Origin: Methylophilaceae bacterium
GTDB taxonomy: Bacteria > Pseudomonadota > Gammaproteobacteria > Burkholderiales > Methylophilaceae
Reading direction: 5' to 3'
Assembly (NCBI GenBank): GCA_006844635.1
Contig: SPJO01000063.1
Span: 1-15,824 of the forward strand
Length of the DNA: 15,824 nucleotides
Part shown: one piece after another, positions 1-8,246 of the stretch
Position numbering within the stretch: the stretch's first letter is position 1
Layout of the letters: every line of letters begins with the position of its first letter
Made by a program: the position numbers and the translations under genes
Notes under the pieces: model-generated
Told to the model about the DNA's origin: nothing
Databases searched by the model: none
The model's input: only the letters and a program-made list of their open reading frames with translations

Positions 1-801
1 AAAGATAGCATTATTGAAGCTGTTAAGTTTTCGCATATTCCAGGTAGCGGATTTGCTTATTTTGCAGTGTTAGCTGGGGTGTTTGTGACGGCATTTTATT
101 CATTCAGGCTTTATTTCTTGGTTTTTCATGGCAAAGAAAAATGGCGTGAGCCTAAACCACATGATGATCACGACCACCACCATGGTCTCAGTCCAGACCA
201 AGATCCACATGAGCCAGGCTGGGTTGTGAAGTTGCCATTAATCTTGTTAGCCATTCCATCTGTGATTATTGGTTATCTAGCCATTGAACCGATGCTGTTC
301 GGTAATTTCTTTAAAGGCGTCATTACCGTTGATGCTGAATCACATCCAGCGATGGAACATTTGACACATCATTTCCATGAAGTGCTGCATAGTGCGGCTG
401 GAATGGGGGTACATGGCTTCATGACGTTGCCATTTGCATTAGCATTGGCGGGTGTGGTGTTATCTTGGTTCTTCTATATGAAGCGACCTGATATCCCTGC
501 TGCTATCCAGCAGAAATTCAGTTGGCTACATCGAATAATGGAAAATAAATATGGTTTTGATAGCTTTAATGAGCGTGTTTTTGCCGGCGGGTCACGTTTG
601 GTTGGTAGCAAACTGTGGCAAATAGGCGATGTTAAGTTGATTGACGGAGCCATTGTGAATGGGACTGCGAATTTAATTGGCAAGCTATCAGGAGTTGTCC
701 GCAAACTGCAAACAGGCATGATTTACCACTATGCTTTTGCCATGATTATTGGCGCATTCCTACTTTTATCACTTTATTCAAGAGTTTTTAATGCTAACTG
801 A
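1..801 (+). CDS. nuoL: NADH-quinone oxidoreductase subunit L, 3' part
   Basis: This is the C-terminal part (266 codons, open at the window edge) of NuoL, the distal antiporter-like membrane subunit of respiratory complex I, which helps couple NADH oxidation to proton pumping. The reading frame is open from base 1. It contains hydrophobic segments, a histidine-rich loop (HDDHDHHHG, about bases 164-186) followed by a PHEPGW stretch typical of betaproteobacterial NuoL, and a final transmembrane helix near the C terminus (FAMIIGAFLLLSLYS). The full-length family is roughly 610-680 residues, so a little over half is missing. The stop codon overlaps the start of nuoM by 11 bp, indicating translational coupling in the nuo operon. 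The identification rests on family resemblance plus the nuoM-nuoN neighbours. Confidence 0.95.
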   Translation, partial: KDSIIEAVKFSHIPGSGFAYFAVLAGVFVTAFYSFRLYFLVFHGKEKWREPKPHDDHDHHHGLSPDQDPHEPGWVVKLPLILLAIPSVIIGYLAIEPMLFGNFFKGVITVDAESHPAMEHLTHHFHEVLHSAAGMGVHGFMTLPFALALAGVVLSWFFYMKRPDIPAAIQQKFSWLHRIMENKYGFDSFNERVFAGGSRLVGSKLWQIGDVKLIDGAIVNGTANLIGKLSGVVRKLQTGMIYHYAFAMIIGAFLLLSLYSRVFNAN

Positions 802-2281
802 TCATATTCTAAGTTTATCAATTTGGGTGCCGATATTGGCTGGTGTGCTCGTGCTCATCTTAGGGGATGATAGTCGTGCATGCTTTACCCGTTGGGTTGC
901 ATTGCTAGGCAGCCTAGCAGGCTTTGCAGTGACGTTGCCGCTATACCTGCTCTTTGATTTGAATAGTGGTATTCAATTTTTAGAGATTGCCAATTGGATT
1001 CCTGCCTTCAATATTAACTATATGTTGGGCGCTGATGGTTTTTCCGTTCCCCTTATTTTGTTGACCAGCTTTACAACGGTGATTGCTGTGGTTGCTTCAT
1101 GGGAAAGTATTACCGATAACATTGCACAGTACATGGCGGCATTTTTAATCATGAGTGGCCTTATGATTGGTGTGTTTAGCGCTTTAGATGCTATTTTGTA
1201 TTACGTGTTCTGGGAAGCGATGCTGATCCCAATGTTCTTGGTAATTGGTGTGTGGGGCGGACCTAATCGCGTTTACGCGACGATTAAGTTCTTTTTGTAC
1301 ACCTTGATTGGTTCTTTATTGATGTTGGTTGCCTTTATTTATCTTTACCACAAGACTGGCAGCTTCCATATTATTGACTACTACAAAGTCCCGCTCAGCA
1401 TGGAAGAGCAAATCTATATTTTTGCAGCATTCTTTATGGCGTTTGCCGTTAAGATTCCAATGTGGCCTGTGCATACTTGGTTGCCAGATGCACACGTAGA
1501 AGCACCAACTGCTGGCTCTGTTGTACTGGCTGCCGTGATGTTGAAATTGGGCGGTTATAGTTTCCTACGCTTTGCGATGCCAATTGCACCAGATGCTTCA
1601 CATTATTTAACTGGTTTCATGATTACCTTATCGCTCATTGCAATTTTATATATTGCTTTTGTCGCACTGGTGCAAAAAGACATGAAGAAGCTAATCGCTT
1701 ACTCATCTATTTCCCATATGGGTTTTGTGACATTAGGTTTCTTCCTGTTTAGCCAGTTAGGCCTTGAGGGTGGTGTCGTGCAAATGATTTCTCATGGCTT
1801 TATTTCTGCTGCGATGTTCTTATGCGTGGGGGTGCTGTATGACCGCATGCATAGCCGACAGATTGCAGATTACGGTGGTGTGGCGAATACGATGCCAATT
1901 TTCACTGGCTTCGTCGTCTTGTTTGCCATGGCGAACAGTGGTTTGCCTGGTACCAGCGGTTTTGTTGGTGAGTTTATGGTGATTTTAGCTAGCGTGAAAC
2001 ATAATTTCTGGGTGGCATTTGTGGCGGCGAGCACATTAATTATTGGTGCATCCTACTCATTATGGATGGTTAAACGCGTGTTTTATGGTGAAGTGGCCAA
2101 TGACAAAGTGTCAGCGCTTAAGGCTTTAAATAAACGTGAGTTTACGCTGCTCAGTGTATTGGCGCTATTTACTTTAGGGATTGGTGTTTACCCAGATGTT
2201 ATTACTGAGTTAACACAAGCCACTTCAACGCAATTTTTAAATCATATGGCAGTGAGTAAGTTGCCAGCAGTGGGCATGTAA
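791..2281 (+). CDS. nuoM: NADH-quinone oxidoreductase subunit M
   Basis: NuoM is an antiporter-like, proton-translocating membrane subunit of complex I. I place the start at ATG 791 (MLTDHILSLS..., 496 aa), the usual family N terminus. An in-frame ATG at 749 lies deep inside nuoL and would add 14 residues unlike NuoM. The chain is almost entirely transmembrane helices. Key proton-path residues are visible: Glu142 in the VFWEAMLIP helix, Lys221 in AVKIPMWPVHTWLPDAH, and Lys252 in VMLKLGGYSFLR. The length is normal for the family. It overlaps nuoL by 11 bp and is followed 2 bp later by nuoN, so all three are surely co-transcribed. No internal promoter or terminator was seen. Confidence 0.96.
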   Translation: MLTDHILSLSIWVPILAGVLVLILGDDSRACFTRWVALLGSLAGFAVTLPLYLLFDLNSGIQFLEIANWIPAFNINYMLGADGFSVPLILLTSFTTVIAVVASWESITDNIAQYMAAFLIMSGLMIGVFSALDAILYYVFWEAMLIPMFLVIGVWGGPNRVYATIKFFLYTLIGSLLMLVAFIYLYHKTGSFHIIDYYKVPLSMEEQIYIFAAFFMAFAVKIPMWPVHTWLPDAHVEAPTAGSVVLAAVMLKLGGYSFLRFAMPIAPDASHYLTGFMITLSLIAILYIAFVALVQKDMKKLIAYSSISHMGFVTLGFFLFSQLGLEGGVVQMISHGFISAAMFLCVGVLYDRMHSRQIADYGGVANTMPIFTGFVVLFAMANSGLPGTSGFVGEFMVILASVKHNFWVAFVAASTLIIGASYSLWMVKRVFYGEVANDKVSALKALNKREFTLLSVLALFTLGIGVYPDVITELTQATSTQFLNHMAVSKLPAVGM

Positions 2282-2283
2282 GC

Positions 2284-3756
2284 ATGGATACAATTAATAC
2301 AGACCTCTTTATTTCGCTGCCAGAAATCACTTTGCTTTGTATGGCAATGTTGATTCTAATCGTTGACTTGTTTTTAAATAAACAAAATCGCTTAATTATC
2401 TATGGCTTAGCACAAGTCACATTATTTGTTGGTGCTTACTTGGTTTGGGGTACCCATAATGCGACTGTTGAATATGCCTATAGCGGTTTGTTTGTTGATG
2501 ATCCGCTGAGTGATGTATTAAAACTAGCCACCTTAATTGGTGCCTCGGTCATGCTGGTCTATACCCGGCATTATATGATGTTGCGAAATATGTTCTCAGG
2601 GGAGTATTACTCCCTATTACTATTTGCTGTCGTCGGCATTATGGTCATGATTTCTGGTAAGAATATGTTGACCATCTATATGGGCTTGGAGTTACTGTCA
2701 CTATGTACCTATGCATTAGTCGCTTTGGATAGAGATAACGCCCATGCTACAGAAGCGGCAATGAAGTATTTCGTCCTTGGGGCGCTTGCTTCAGGTATGT
2801 TGCTTTATGGGATGAGTATGATTTATGGTGTGACCGGTAACTTAGATTTGGGCCGCATTTCAAATGGGCTTAACCAAATGCAAATGCAACGCCCAGATTT
2901 TGTGAAAGACCCGGTACTTGTGCTCGGTCTGGTATTTATTGTGGCAGGTTTAGCCTTTAAATTAGGGGCGATTCCTTTTCATATGTGGGTGCCAGATGTC
3001 TATCAAGGCTCACCAACCGCCATTACCATCATGATTGGTTCCATCCCTAAATTCGCTGGTTTTGCCATGGCAATTCGTTTGCTCGTACAAGGTTTAGACA
3101 CAATGTTTGCAGATTGGCAGCAGATGCTGCTGATCATGGCAGTATTATCAATAGCGATTGGTAATATCACTGCCATTGCACAAACTAACCTGAAACGGAT
3201 GCTGGCCTATTCAACCATCTCTCACATTGGTTTTTTATTGCTGGGATTGATGAGTGCTAGCTTGAATGGCTTCACTTCAAGTATGTTTTATGTCTGTGCT
3301 TATGTCTTAATGAGTTTAACAGGCTTCGGTATGATTCTATTGTTATCTAGAAAAGGCCATGAAGCAGAACAGCTCAGTGACTTGGCCGGTTTAAATAAAC
3401 GTAGCCCATGGACAGCATTCTTAATGCTTATCACGATGTTCAGTATGGCCGGCGTGCCGCCAACGATTGGTTTCTATGCAAAGTTTGCTGTCTTACAGGC
3501 TGCACTGCAAGCCGGCTTTGTCTGGGTTGTTGTTTTTGCTGTAGTGATGGCCGCTATCGGTGCATTTTATTATCTACGTGTGATTAAAATCATGTACTTT
3601 GATCAGCCGGAAGACGAAGCACCGATTGATGCCCCATTGGATATGCGCTTGGTATTGAGTGCTAATGTGATGGCATTATTACTCATTGGGTTGATGCCAC
3701 AAGGGTTGATGGCCTTATGTGCTAAAGCTATTTTCTTTACTTTAAAAGGTGGCTAA
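2284..3756 (+). CDS. nuoN: NADH-quinone oxidoreductase subunit N
   Basis: NuoN (490 aa) is the third antiporter-like proton-pumping subunit of complex I and normally the last gene of proteobacterial nuo operons, as here. It is a polytopic membrane protein starting MDTINTDLFISLPEI. Conserved functional residues include Glu136 in the IYMGLELLSL helix and Lys226 in AGLAFKLGAIPFHMWVPDVYQGSP, the family's signature stretch, with a further Lys256 in GSIPKFAGF. Its start lies 2 bp after the nuoM stop with no clear Shine-Dalgarno sequence, so translation is probably coupled to nuoM. A strong terminator follows at 3808-3844 and closes the operon. Confidence 0.96.
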   Translation: MDTINTDLFISLPEITLLCMAMLILIVDLFLNKQNRLIIYGLAQVTLFVGAYLVWGTHNATVEYAYSGLFVDDPLSDVLKLATLIGASVMLVYTRHYMMLRNMFSGEYYSLLLFAVVGIMVMISGKNMLTIYMGLELLSLCTYALVALDRDNAHATEAAMKYFVLGALASGMLLYGMSMIYGVTGNLDLGRISNGLNQMQMQRPDFVKDPVLVLGLVFIVAGLAFKLGAIPFHMWVPDVYQGSPTAITIMIGSIPKFAGFAMAIRLLVQGLDTMFADWQQMLLIMAVLSIAIGNITAIAQTNLKRMLAYSTISHIGFLLLGLMSASLNGFTSSMFYVCAYVLMSLTGFGMILLLSRKGHEAEQLSDLAGLNKRSPWTAFLMLITMFSMAGVPPTIGFYAKFAVLQAALQAGFVWVVVFAVVMAAIGAFYYLRVIKIMYFDQPEDEAPIDAPLDMRLVLSANVMALLLIGLMPQGLMALCAKAIFFTLKGG

Positions 3757-3807
3757 ATAGCTATAAACATTAAGTGATGGAGTCGCTTTTTAGACTCAAT
3801 CTTTAAA

Positions 3808-3844
3808 CACAAAAAAGCCAAGCTTAATGCTTGGCTTTTTTGTG
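3808..3844. terminator. Bidirectional intrinsic terminator, nuoN / DUF1996 gene
   Basis: A perfect 16-bp inverted repeat (3808-3823 with 3829-3844) has a 5-nt loop TTAAT. The GC core GCCAAGC/GCTTGGC is flanked by six A on the left and six T on the right, so a U-tract follows the stem on either strand. It lies between the convergent stop codons of nuoN (+, 3756) and the minus-strand gene (3859) and probably ends both transcripts. Confidence 0.93.
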
Positions 3845-3858
3845 AGCTTCAATTTTGA

Positions 3859-5757
3859 TTAAAATAATTGTTTGCCATTACCTAGTAAATCTGAATGACA
3901 GTCTTTTTCCGCTTTCAGACATTTATTTACGAATGTTTTTGCGATGTCTTCATCCCAACCATTTACCCAGTCTGCATGAGCAGTGCTACCAGGTGTTGCT
4001 GTGTCTGGATCGCTAGCTAAACGCCAATCTTTCGTACCTCGGCTAGACGTCACATCATAAAAAACATTGACTGTAATATTAGGGATGCGTACAGGGTGGC
4101 TAGATGGGCAAGAATCCGACCAAACAGCATGCGCCATATGCTCCATATGGTCAGGCGAATCTAGGTTTTTACCATCCCAGCAGTTAGGAAAGTTTATACC
4201 ATATCGGATAAAACCTCCTTTTCCACAAGATGGAATTTTACCAATACCTCTGCCTGCCCAGTTCTCATTACACATGAATTCAGCCTTAGCGTCCTTCGCT
4301 ATCATTCTTAAACCTTTAGGCATGACTGTTACATCACGTGTACGTTGTGTTTTATAGTATACGCCGATACCATCAGGCTTTAATGGTGTATTCGTTGCCG
4401 TGTCGATCATGCTTGGTACCCAGTAAGCAGATCGGTTTGCAATACCGCCATTACAAGTCCCTTTACCCACATTCGCTAAGTTATTCAAATCACTTTTGTA
4501 ATTAACAGACGTGTTGCCGAAAAAGGTATGGTGGTGCGATGCGCCTTCTTGATTAGGATAAACAAGTGGGTCATCGTTAGCCATATGGCTATACTCACAA
4601 TTTAATCTAAAAGCAGCAGTGCCAGCTTCGCCGCTGTTACTATAACTATAGTCTGCAGGACCAATATCTAGTGAGTTGCTTCCAGTAGCAGGTGTTGGGA
4701 CTTTACTTAAGTCTACAGCTGGCAGATTACCTTTTTGAATAATTTCTGGTGCTGGAGTCGGTGCTGGATCCGGAGTCGGTGCTGGATCCGGTGTTGGTGC
4801 TGGGTCCGGAGTTGGTGCTGGATCCGGTGCCGGTGCTTGTGGTGCCGGTGTTGGAGCTGGGTCAGCAACAGGAGCTGGTGTCTCACTTAATTTTGCAGCG
4901 GCAAGGGTTGCCTTTGCTTCATTTGCCGCTTTTTTTGCTTTAATAGCTTGTTTATTTAATGCTTCAGCACGTTGTTTTGCTACTTCAAGTTCTTTCGCCG
5001 TCGTGTTTGTATTTCTTGCTAACTTTCGCGCGTTGGCTTGAGCTTGGGCTGCTTGGCGTTTAAGAGCCCTTGCATTTTCTGACGCCGTTGTTTTGTTAAG
5101 CCTAGCCTTCGCTATTGTTATTCTTCTTTCGCTTCTGACTTGCGCCTTAGTTGCACGGTTAACTTTTTTGATTTGTTTTCGATTTTGTTTTTTTGCAGCC
5201 TTGATTGTGCGTTTACTAGCGTTTGATTCAGTCAGCGATTTAACGCGTTCATCTGCAATAGCTGCTTTACGTTCTGCTATTTCTAAATAGGCAGTAACCG
5301 CCTTATTGTTAAGTCTAGCAGCACGTAACTTTGCTTCTTGGCGAGTCGTTTTGTCATTATTTGAGTTTCTGGCTTCTTCATAAGCACTTAATGTTTCTCG
5401 AGTTAGCTCGTCTGCATGTTGAATAAGTTCATCAAGGTCGAGATTTTTGTAATCTGTAGATGATTCAATAGCTAAAAAGGCGACTGTCTTTTTAGTTTTT
5501 TGATCTACGTTAACATTTGTTTTTGTAGTTTTAGTTGGTAGTGCACACAAGTCTTTTGATTGAATGCTATTGACTAATTCATCAGGGCTTGCTTTTACCG
5601 CTTTCACATTCGCCGGTGGATTTTCTGAATAACGCACAACACCTTTATCATCGCGGTATTTATATACGTCGGCGATAACATGTTGCGTAAATAGTAGAGC
5701 GGAAGTTACTGGTACGATGAATAGGGCTTGTTGAGTGAGCTTGGATAGCTTAAACAT
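3859..5757 (-). CDS. Exported DUF4124 / coiled-coil / Pro-rich / DUF1996 protein
   Basis: The 632-aa protein has a signal peptide (about 1-29, cleavage likely after HVIA). A short DUF4124-type segment follows (about 30-65, DVYKYRDDKGVVRYSENPP). A long Ala/Lys/Glu/Arg-rich, probably helical coiled-coil region spans about 110-290 and recalls TolA-like spacers. A Pro-rich tract of DPAPTP hexapeptides lies at about 293-338. The C-terminal domain (about 383-630) matches DUF1996, with its hallmarks: His408-410 before TFFGN, SAYWVP (443-448), FPNCWDG (523-529), CPSSHPVRIP (550-559) and HADWVNGW (594-601). Several cysteines (387, 435, 496, 511, 526, 550, 613, 620) could form disulfides in the periplasm or outside. 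DUF1996 has no established bacterial function that I know of. The architecture suggests an envelope-anchored or wall-spanning presenter, but that is inference. It is monocistronic, with its own promoter. Confidence 0.88.
   Translation of the reverse strand: MFKLSKLTQQALFIVPVTSALLFTQHVIADVYKYRDDKGVVRYSENPPANVKAVKASPDELVNSIQSKDLCALPTKTTKTNVNVDQKTKKTVAFLAIESSTDYKNLDLDELIQHADELTRETLSAYEEARNSNNDKTTRQEAKLRAARLNNKAVTAYLEIAERKAAIADERVKSLTESNASKRTIKAAKKQNRKQIKKVNRATKAQVRSERRITIAKARLNKTTASENARALKRQAAQAQANARKLARNTNTTAKELEVAKQRAEALNKQAIKAKKAANEAKATLAAAKLSETPAPVADPAPTPAPQAPAPDPAPTPDPAPTPDPAPTPDPAPTPAPEIIQKGNLPAVDLSKVPTPATGSNSLDIGPADYSYSNSGEAGTAAFRLNCEYSHMANDDPLVYPNQEGASHHHTFFGNTSVNYKSDLNNLANVGKGTCNGGIANRSAYWVPSMIDTATNTPLKPDGIGVYYKTQRTRDVTVMPKGLRMIAKDAKAEFMCNENWAGRGIGKIPSCGKGGFIRYGINFPNCWDGKNLDSPDHMEHMAHAVWSDSCPSSHPVRIPNITVNVFYDVTSSRGTKDWRLASDPDTATPGSTAHADWVNGWDEDIAKTFVNKCLKAEKDCHSDLLGNGKQLF
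4760..4831. repeat. 18-bp tandem repeat (4 copies) encoding the Pro-rich spacer
   Basis: Four adjacent 18-bp units (4760, 4778, 4796, 4814) share the plus-strand pattern GGTGCTGGATCCGGWGTY with a few substitutions, and partial units lie on both sides (4748-4759 and 4832-4837). On the coding minus strand each unit gives the hexapeptide DPAPTP/PAPTPD. The unit length is a multiple of three, so copy-number change would lengthen or shorten the spacer without a frameshift. Confidence 0.9.
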
Positions 5758-5803
5758 AGTATAGATTTAACCTTTATGTTATGTATTGCCCCCTGTAGCG
5801 AGA

Positions 5804-5833
5804 ATATTACTAAACATGAAGGCCTGAAGTCAA
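5804..5833 (-). promoter_or_regulatory. Sigma70-type promoter of the DUF1996 gene
   Basis: Read on the minus strand, a -35 box TTGACT (5833-5828) is separated by 18 bp from a -10 box TAATAT (5809-5804), about 47 bp upstream of the ATG at 5757. Both hexamers are close to consensus. The AAAGG element before the ATG is 13 nt away, longer than ideal, so initiation may be weak or the start may be structured. Confidence 0.6.
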
Positions 5834-5938
5834 CAATAAAGCCTAAAAAGTTCTATGGATGGACAGTTAAATAACTATTGGGAATATTGGGATATATTCT
5901 TCGCATGCTTAGCATTAGGCAGAACTGTTTTGCTTTTT

Positions 5939-5963
5939 AATATAAAATAGTTTTATTTATATT
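5939..5963. promoter_or_regulatory. A/T-only inverted repeat upstream of the metallopeptidase gene
   Basis: The arms AATATAAA (5939-5946) and TTTATATT (5956-5963) are perfectly complementary around a 9-nt spacer, ending 15 bp before the ATG at 5979. A loose promoter, TTGCTT (5930-5935) then 17 bp then TTATTT (5953-5958), overlaps it, so the dyad could be an operator or simply AT-rich promoter DNA. The -10 match is poor and the assignment is tentative. Confidence 0.3.
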
Positions 5964-5978
5964 AGTAGGCGGTGAAGC

Positions 5979-6827
5979 ATGCGTTTAGGGCGGCAAAGAG
6001 AAAGTAGCAATGTTGAAGATCGACGTAGAAGCCGAGCAAGGGGCGGTCGTAGTATCGGCATTGGGACGATTTTGATGGTATTGGCAGCGCTGTATTTTGG
6101 TATAGATCCTTCGATGGTTCTAAATATGGGGCAAGGCATGTCACAACAGTCGCAACAGCAGGCTGAGCCAATACCTGAGAATGATGAAATGGCTAAGTTT
6201 GTTTCTAAAGTGTTAGGTAGTACAGAAGACACATGGGGTAAGATTTTCAAAAATTCTGGGCACAATTACCCAGCACCAAAACTTGTCTTATTTAGAGGGC
6301 GCACGCAAACCGCATGTGGCGCAGGCCAAGCTGCAATGGGGCCATTTTACTGCCCCGCTGATAGCAAAGTGTATATTGATTTGTCGTTCTATGATGAAAT
6401 GAAAAACCGTTTTAATGCACCAGGCGACTTTGCACAAGCTTATGTGATTGCACATGAGGTGGGACATCACATACAAAACCTAATGGGTACTTCAGATCAA
6501 GTGCAACAAGCACGTAGAAGTGCGCGAAATGAAGCTGAAGCCAATCAATACTCTGTACGTTTAGAATTGCAGGCAGATTGCTATGCCGGTGTTTGGGCAC
6601 ATCATGCAGATGGCGCGAACCGTATTTTAGAAGCGGGTGATGTTGAAGAGGCCATGCGAGCTGCAGCAGCCATTGGTGATGATGCATTACAAAAGCAAGC
6701 ACAAGGTTATGCAGTGCCTGATAGCTTTACACATGGCACATCTGAACAGCGAAAGCGTTGGTTCAACCAAGGCTTAACTGTGGGTGATGTGAATAAGTGT
6801 GATACGTTCAGCGCAGCACGCGTTTAA
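5979..6827 (+). CDS. ypfJ: YpfJ-type neutral zinc metallopeptidase, membrane-anchored
   Basis: The 282-aa protein belongs to the putative neutral zinc metallopeptidase family (Pfam Zn_peptidase, E. coli YpfJ-like). A basic cytoplasmic head (1-24, rich in Arg) precedes one transmembrane helix (about 25-43), which leaves the catalytic domain on the periplasmic side. The HExxH zinc site is HEVGHH (His159, Glu160, His163), and the downstream LELQADCYAGVW stretch supplies the likely third ligand, Glu196. CGAG and FYCPAD (113-127) are further family marks, and Cys113/Cys125 could pair. The ATG at 5979 follows an AGGCGG-type ribosome site and gives the usual basic N terminus. It is first in a four-gene operon, 5 bp before the Nudix gene. 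The substrate is unknown. Confidence 0.92.
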   Translation: MRLGRQRESSNVEDRRRSRARGGRSIGIGTILMVLAALYFGIDPSMVLNMGQGMSQQSQQQAEPIPENDEMAKFVSKVLGSTEDTWGKIFKNSGHNYPAPKLVLFRGRTQTACGAGQAAMGPFYCPADSKVYIDLSFYDEMKNRFNAPGDFAQAYVIAHEVGHHIQNLMGTSDQVQQARRSARNEAEANQYSVRLELQADCYAGVWAHHADGANRILEAGDVEEAMRAAAAIGDDALQKQAQGYAVPDSFTHGTSEQRKRWFNQGLTVGDVNKCDTFSAARV

Positions 6828-6832
6828 CTGCA

Positions 6833-7390
6833 ATGAAAAAGAAGATTGATTTAACGGAACACTGTGTCAGTTCTGCGACGCTCGCGGATGGCAATATGTT
6901 AACGGCCAAGCGAGATACGGTTCGCCTGCCAGATGGCAGCGAAAGCTACCGTGAGTATGTGTTGCATCCAGGCGCTGTTGTGATTGTTGCTTTACTCCCC
7001 AATGGCCACCTTGTTTTAGAGAGACAGTTCCGATACCCATTGCACCAAACGTTTATTGAATTGCCAGCTGGGAAGATTGACCCGAATGAAGATGTATTGG
7101 TTACAGGGAAAAGAGAGCTTCTAGAAGAAACGGGCTATATTGCAGATGATTGGGTAAAACTCGGCATTCAGCATCCTTGTATCGGCTACTCCAACGAAGT
7201 GATCCATATTTATCTGGCAACAGGGCTGACGGCAGGGCAGCATGCGTTGGATGATGGGGAGTTCCTAGAAGTGTTTGATGTGAGCTTTGATGCCTGTTTG
7301 GAAATGGTGCTGAGCGGTGAGATTACCGACAGTAAGACCATCACGGCGCTGTTTCTAGCGGAAAAATATTTAGCCCAACAACATGGCTAA
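6833..7390 (+). CDS. Nudix hydrolase, ADP-ribose pyrophosphatase-like
   Basis: The 185-aa protein has a perfect Nudix box GX5EX7REUXEEXGU at Gly80-Tyr102 (Glu86, Arg94, Glu95, Glu98, Glu99, Gly101), which binds the divalent metals that drive hydrolysis of a nucleoside diphosphate-X bond. The surrounding sequence (HPGAVVIVALLPNGHLVLERQFRYPL...FIELPAG) is the typical layout of the ADP-ribose pyrophosphatase (NudF/TrgB) branch, so ADP-ribose cleavage to AMP and ribose 5-phosphate is the likely reaction. The protein is cytoplasmic. It starts 5 bp after the ypfJ stop without an evident Shine-Dalgarno sequence and overlaps the next gene by 8 bp, so it is translationally coupled. The family is certain and the exact substrate is inferred. 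Confidence 0.93.
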   Translation: MKKKIDLTEHCVSSATLADGNMLTAKRDTVRLPDGSESYREYVLHPGAVVIVALLPNGHLVLERQFRYPLHQTFIELPAGKIDPNEDVLVTGKRELLEETGYIADDWVKLGIQHPCIGYSNEVIHIYLATGLTAGQHALDDGEFLEVFDVSFDACLEMVLSGEITDSKTITALFLAEKYLAQQHG

Positions 7391-8246
7391 GGTGTTGTTA
7401 GTCGGTTGTGGTGACCTTGGTGGCCGCATTGCGCAGTTGCTATCTGCTGCAAAGCATGAAGTCGTTGGCGTTAGGTTGAGTGATAAGCCTAGCGTTACAC
7501 ATATGCACTGTATACAAGCGGATGTGACTGACGTGTCTTCTTTGCTTCCACTGGTGGATGTCCAGCCAGATATTCTAATTTATTGTGTCGCTGCCAATGC
7601 ACAGACTGATAAAAGCTATCAGGCGCATTATGTTGATGGTTTAAAGCATGTGCTAGCGACACAGACTAACAACGATCATTTAAAGCATATCTTTTTTATT
7701 TCCAGTACACGGGTTTATGGGCAAGTGCCAGATGCGCTAATTGATGAGTCGGTTGAGGCGGTGCCAGCAGATTTTGGTGGTGAACGATTATTGCAAGCTG
7801 AGGGTCTATTAGATGAATTAGCATGTGATACAACGGCTATTCGCCTTGCCGGTATTTATGGCCCTGGGCGTCTTTATTTGGTGAAGATGGCAAAAGACCC
7901 TAATCGATGGCCAGCCGCTAACAAATGGACAAACCGTATTCACCGAGACGATGCTGCAGCTTTTATTACATACTTATGTGAAAAAGCTGTTGCGAATGAA
8001 AAACTGTACAACTGCTATATCGGCACTGATAATATGCCTGCCTTACAGTATGATGTGTTGAACTGGTTGGCGGCTAAGTTGAATATGCCTGCAGTACCAT
8101 TAGTGCAGCTTAATGATGCGCAAAAGGTTGGTGGGAAGAAATTAACAAATAAACGCATGAAAGCATCTGGCTATCAGTTGAAGTATGCCAACTACCAACT
8201 AGGGTATGATGAAATTTTAAAAAGAGAAGTGTTAAAAAATGGTTAG
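7383..8246 (+). CDS. YeeZ-like NAD(P)-binding SDR-family protein
   Basis: The 287-aa protein has an N-terminal Rossmann fold with the GCGDLGG dinucleotide-binding loop (Gly8, Gly10, Gly13). FISSTRVYG (105-113), RLAGIYGPGR (154-163) and an IHRDDAA stretch resemble E. coli YeeZ and other atypical/extended short-chain dehydrogenases related to sugar-nucleotide epimerases. Tyr112 is in the catalytic position, but the usual Lys four residues later is absent (YGQVP), so catalysis may differ or be lost. The reaction is unknown. The gene overlaps the Nudix gene by 8 bp (ATG 7383 within the Nudix end) and the transglycosylase gene by 8 bp. A full cofactor-binding loop shows it is not a pseudogene. Confidence 0.88.
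   Translation: MAKVLLVGCGDLGGRIAQLLSAAKHEVVGVRLSDKPSVTHMHCIQADVTDVSSLLPLVDVQPDILIYCVAANAQTDKSYQAHYVDGLKHVLATQTNNDHLKHIFFISSTRVYGQVPDALIDESVEAVPADFGGERLLQAEGLLDELACDTTAIRLAGIYGPGRLYLVKMAKDPNRWPAANKWTNRIHRDDAAAFITYLCEKAVANEKLYNCYIGTDNMPALQYDVLNWLAAKLNMPAVPLVQLNDAQKVGGKKLTNKRMKASGYQLKYANYQLGYDEILKREVLKNG

Noticed and set aside
164..186. Histidine-rich stretch in NuoL as a possible separate metal-binding feature
   Set aside because: His-rich loops at this place are common in NuoL of this bacterial group, so it is ordinary for the family.
749..790. Upstream ATG that would lengthen NuoM by 14 residues
   Set aside because: It lies inside nuoL, has no ribosome site, and the added residues do not resemble NuoM. 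ATG 791 matches the family start.
3780..3797. Small hairpin GAGTC/GACTC after nuoN
   Set aside because: It has only 5 bp with an 8-nt loop and sits next to a far stronger terminator; likely chance.
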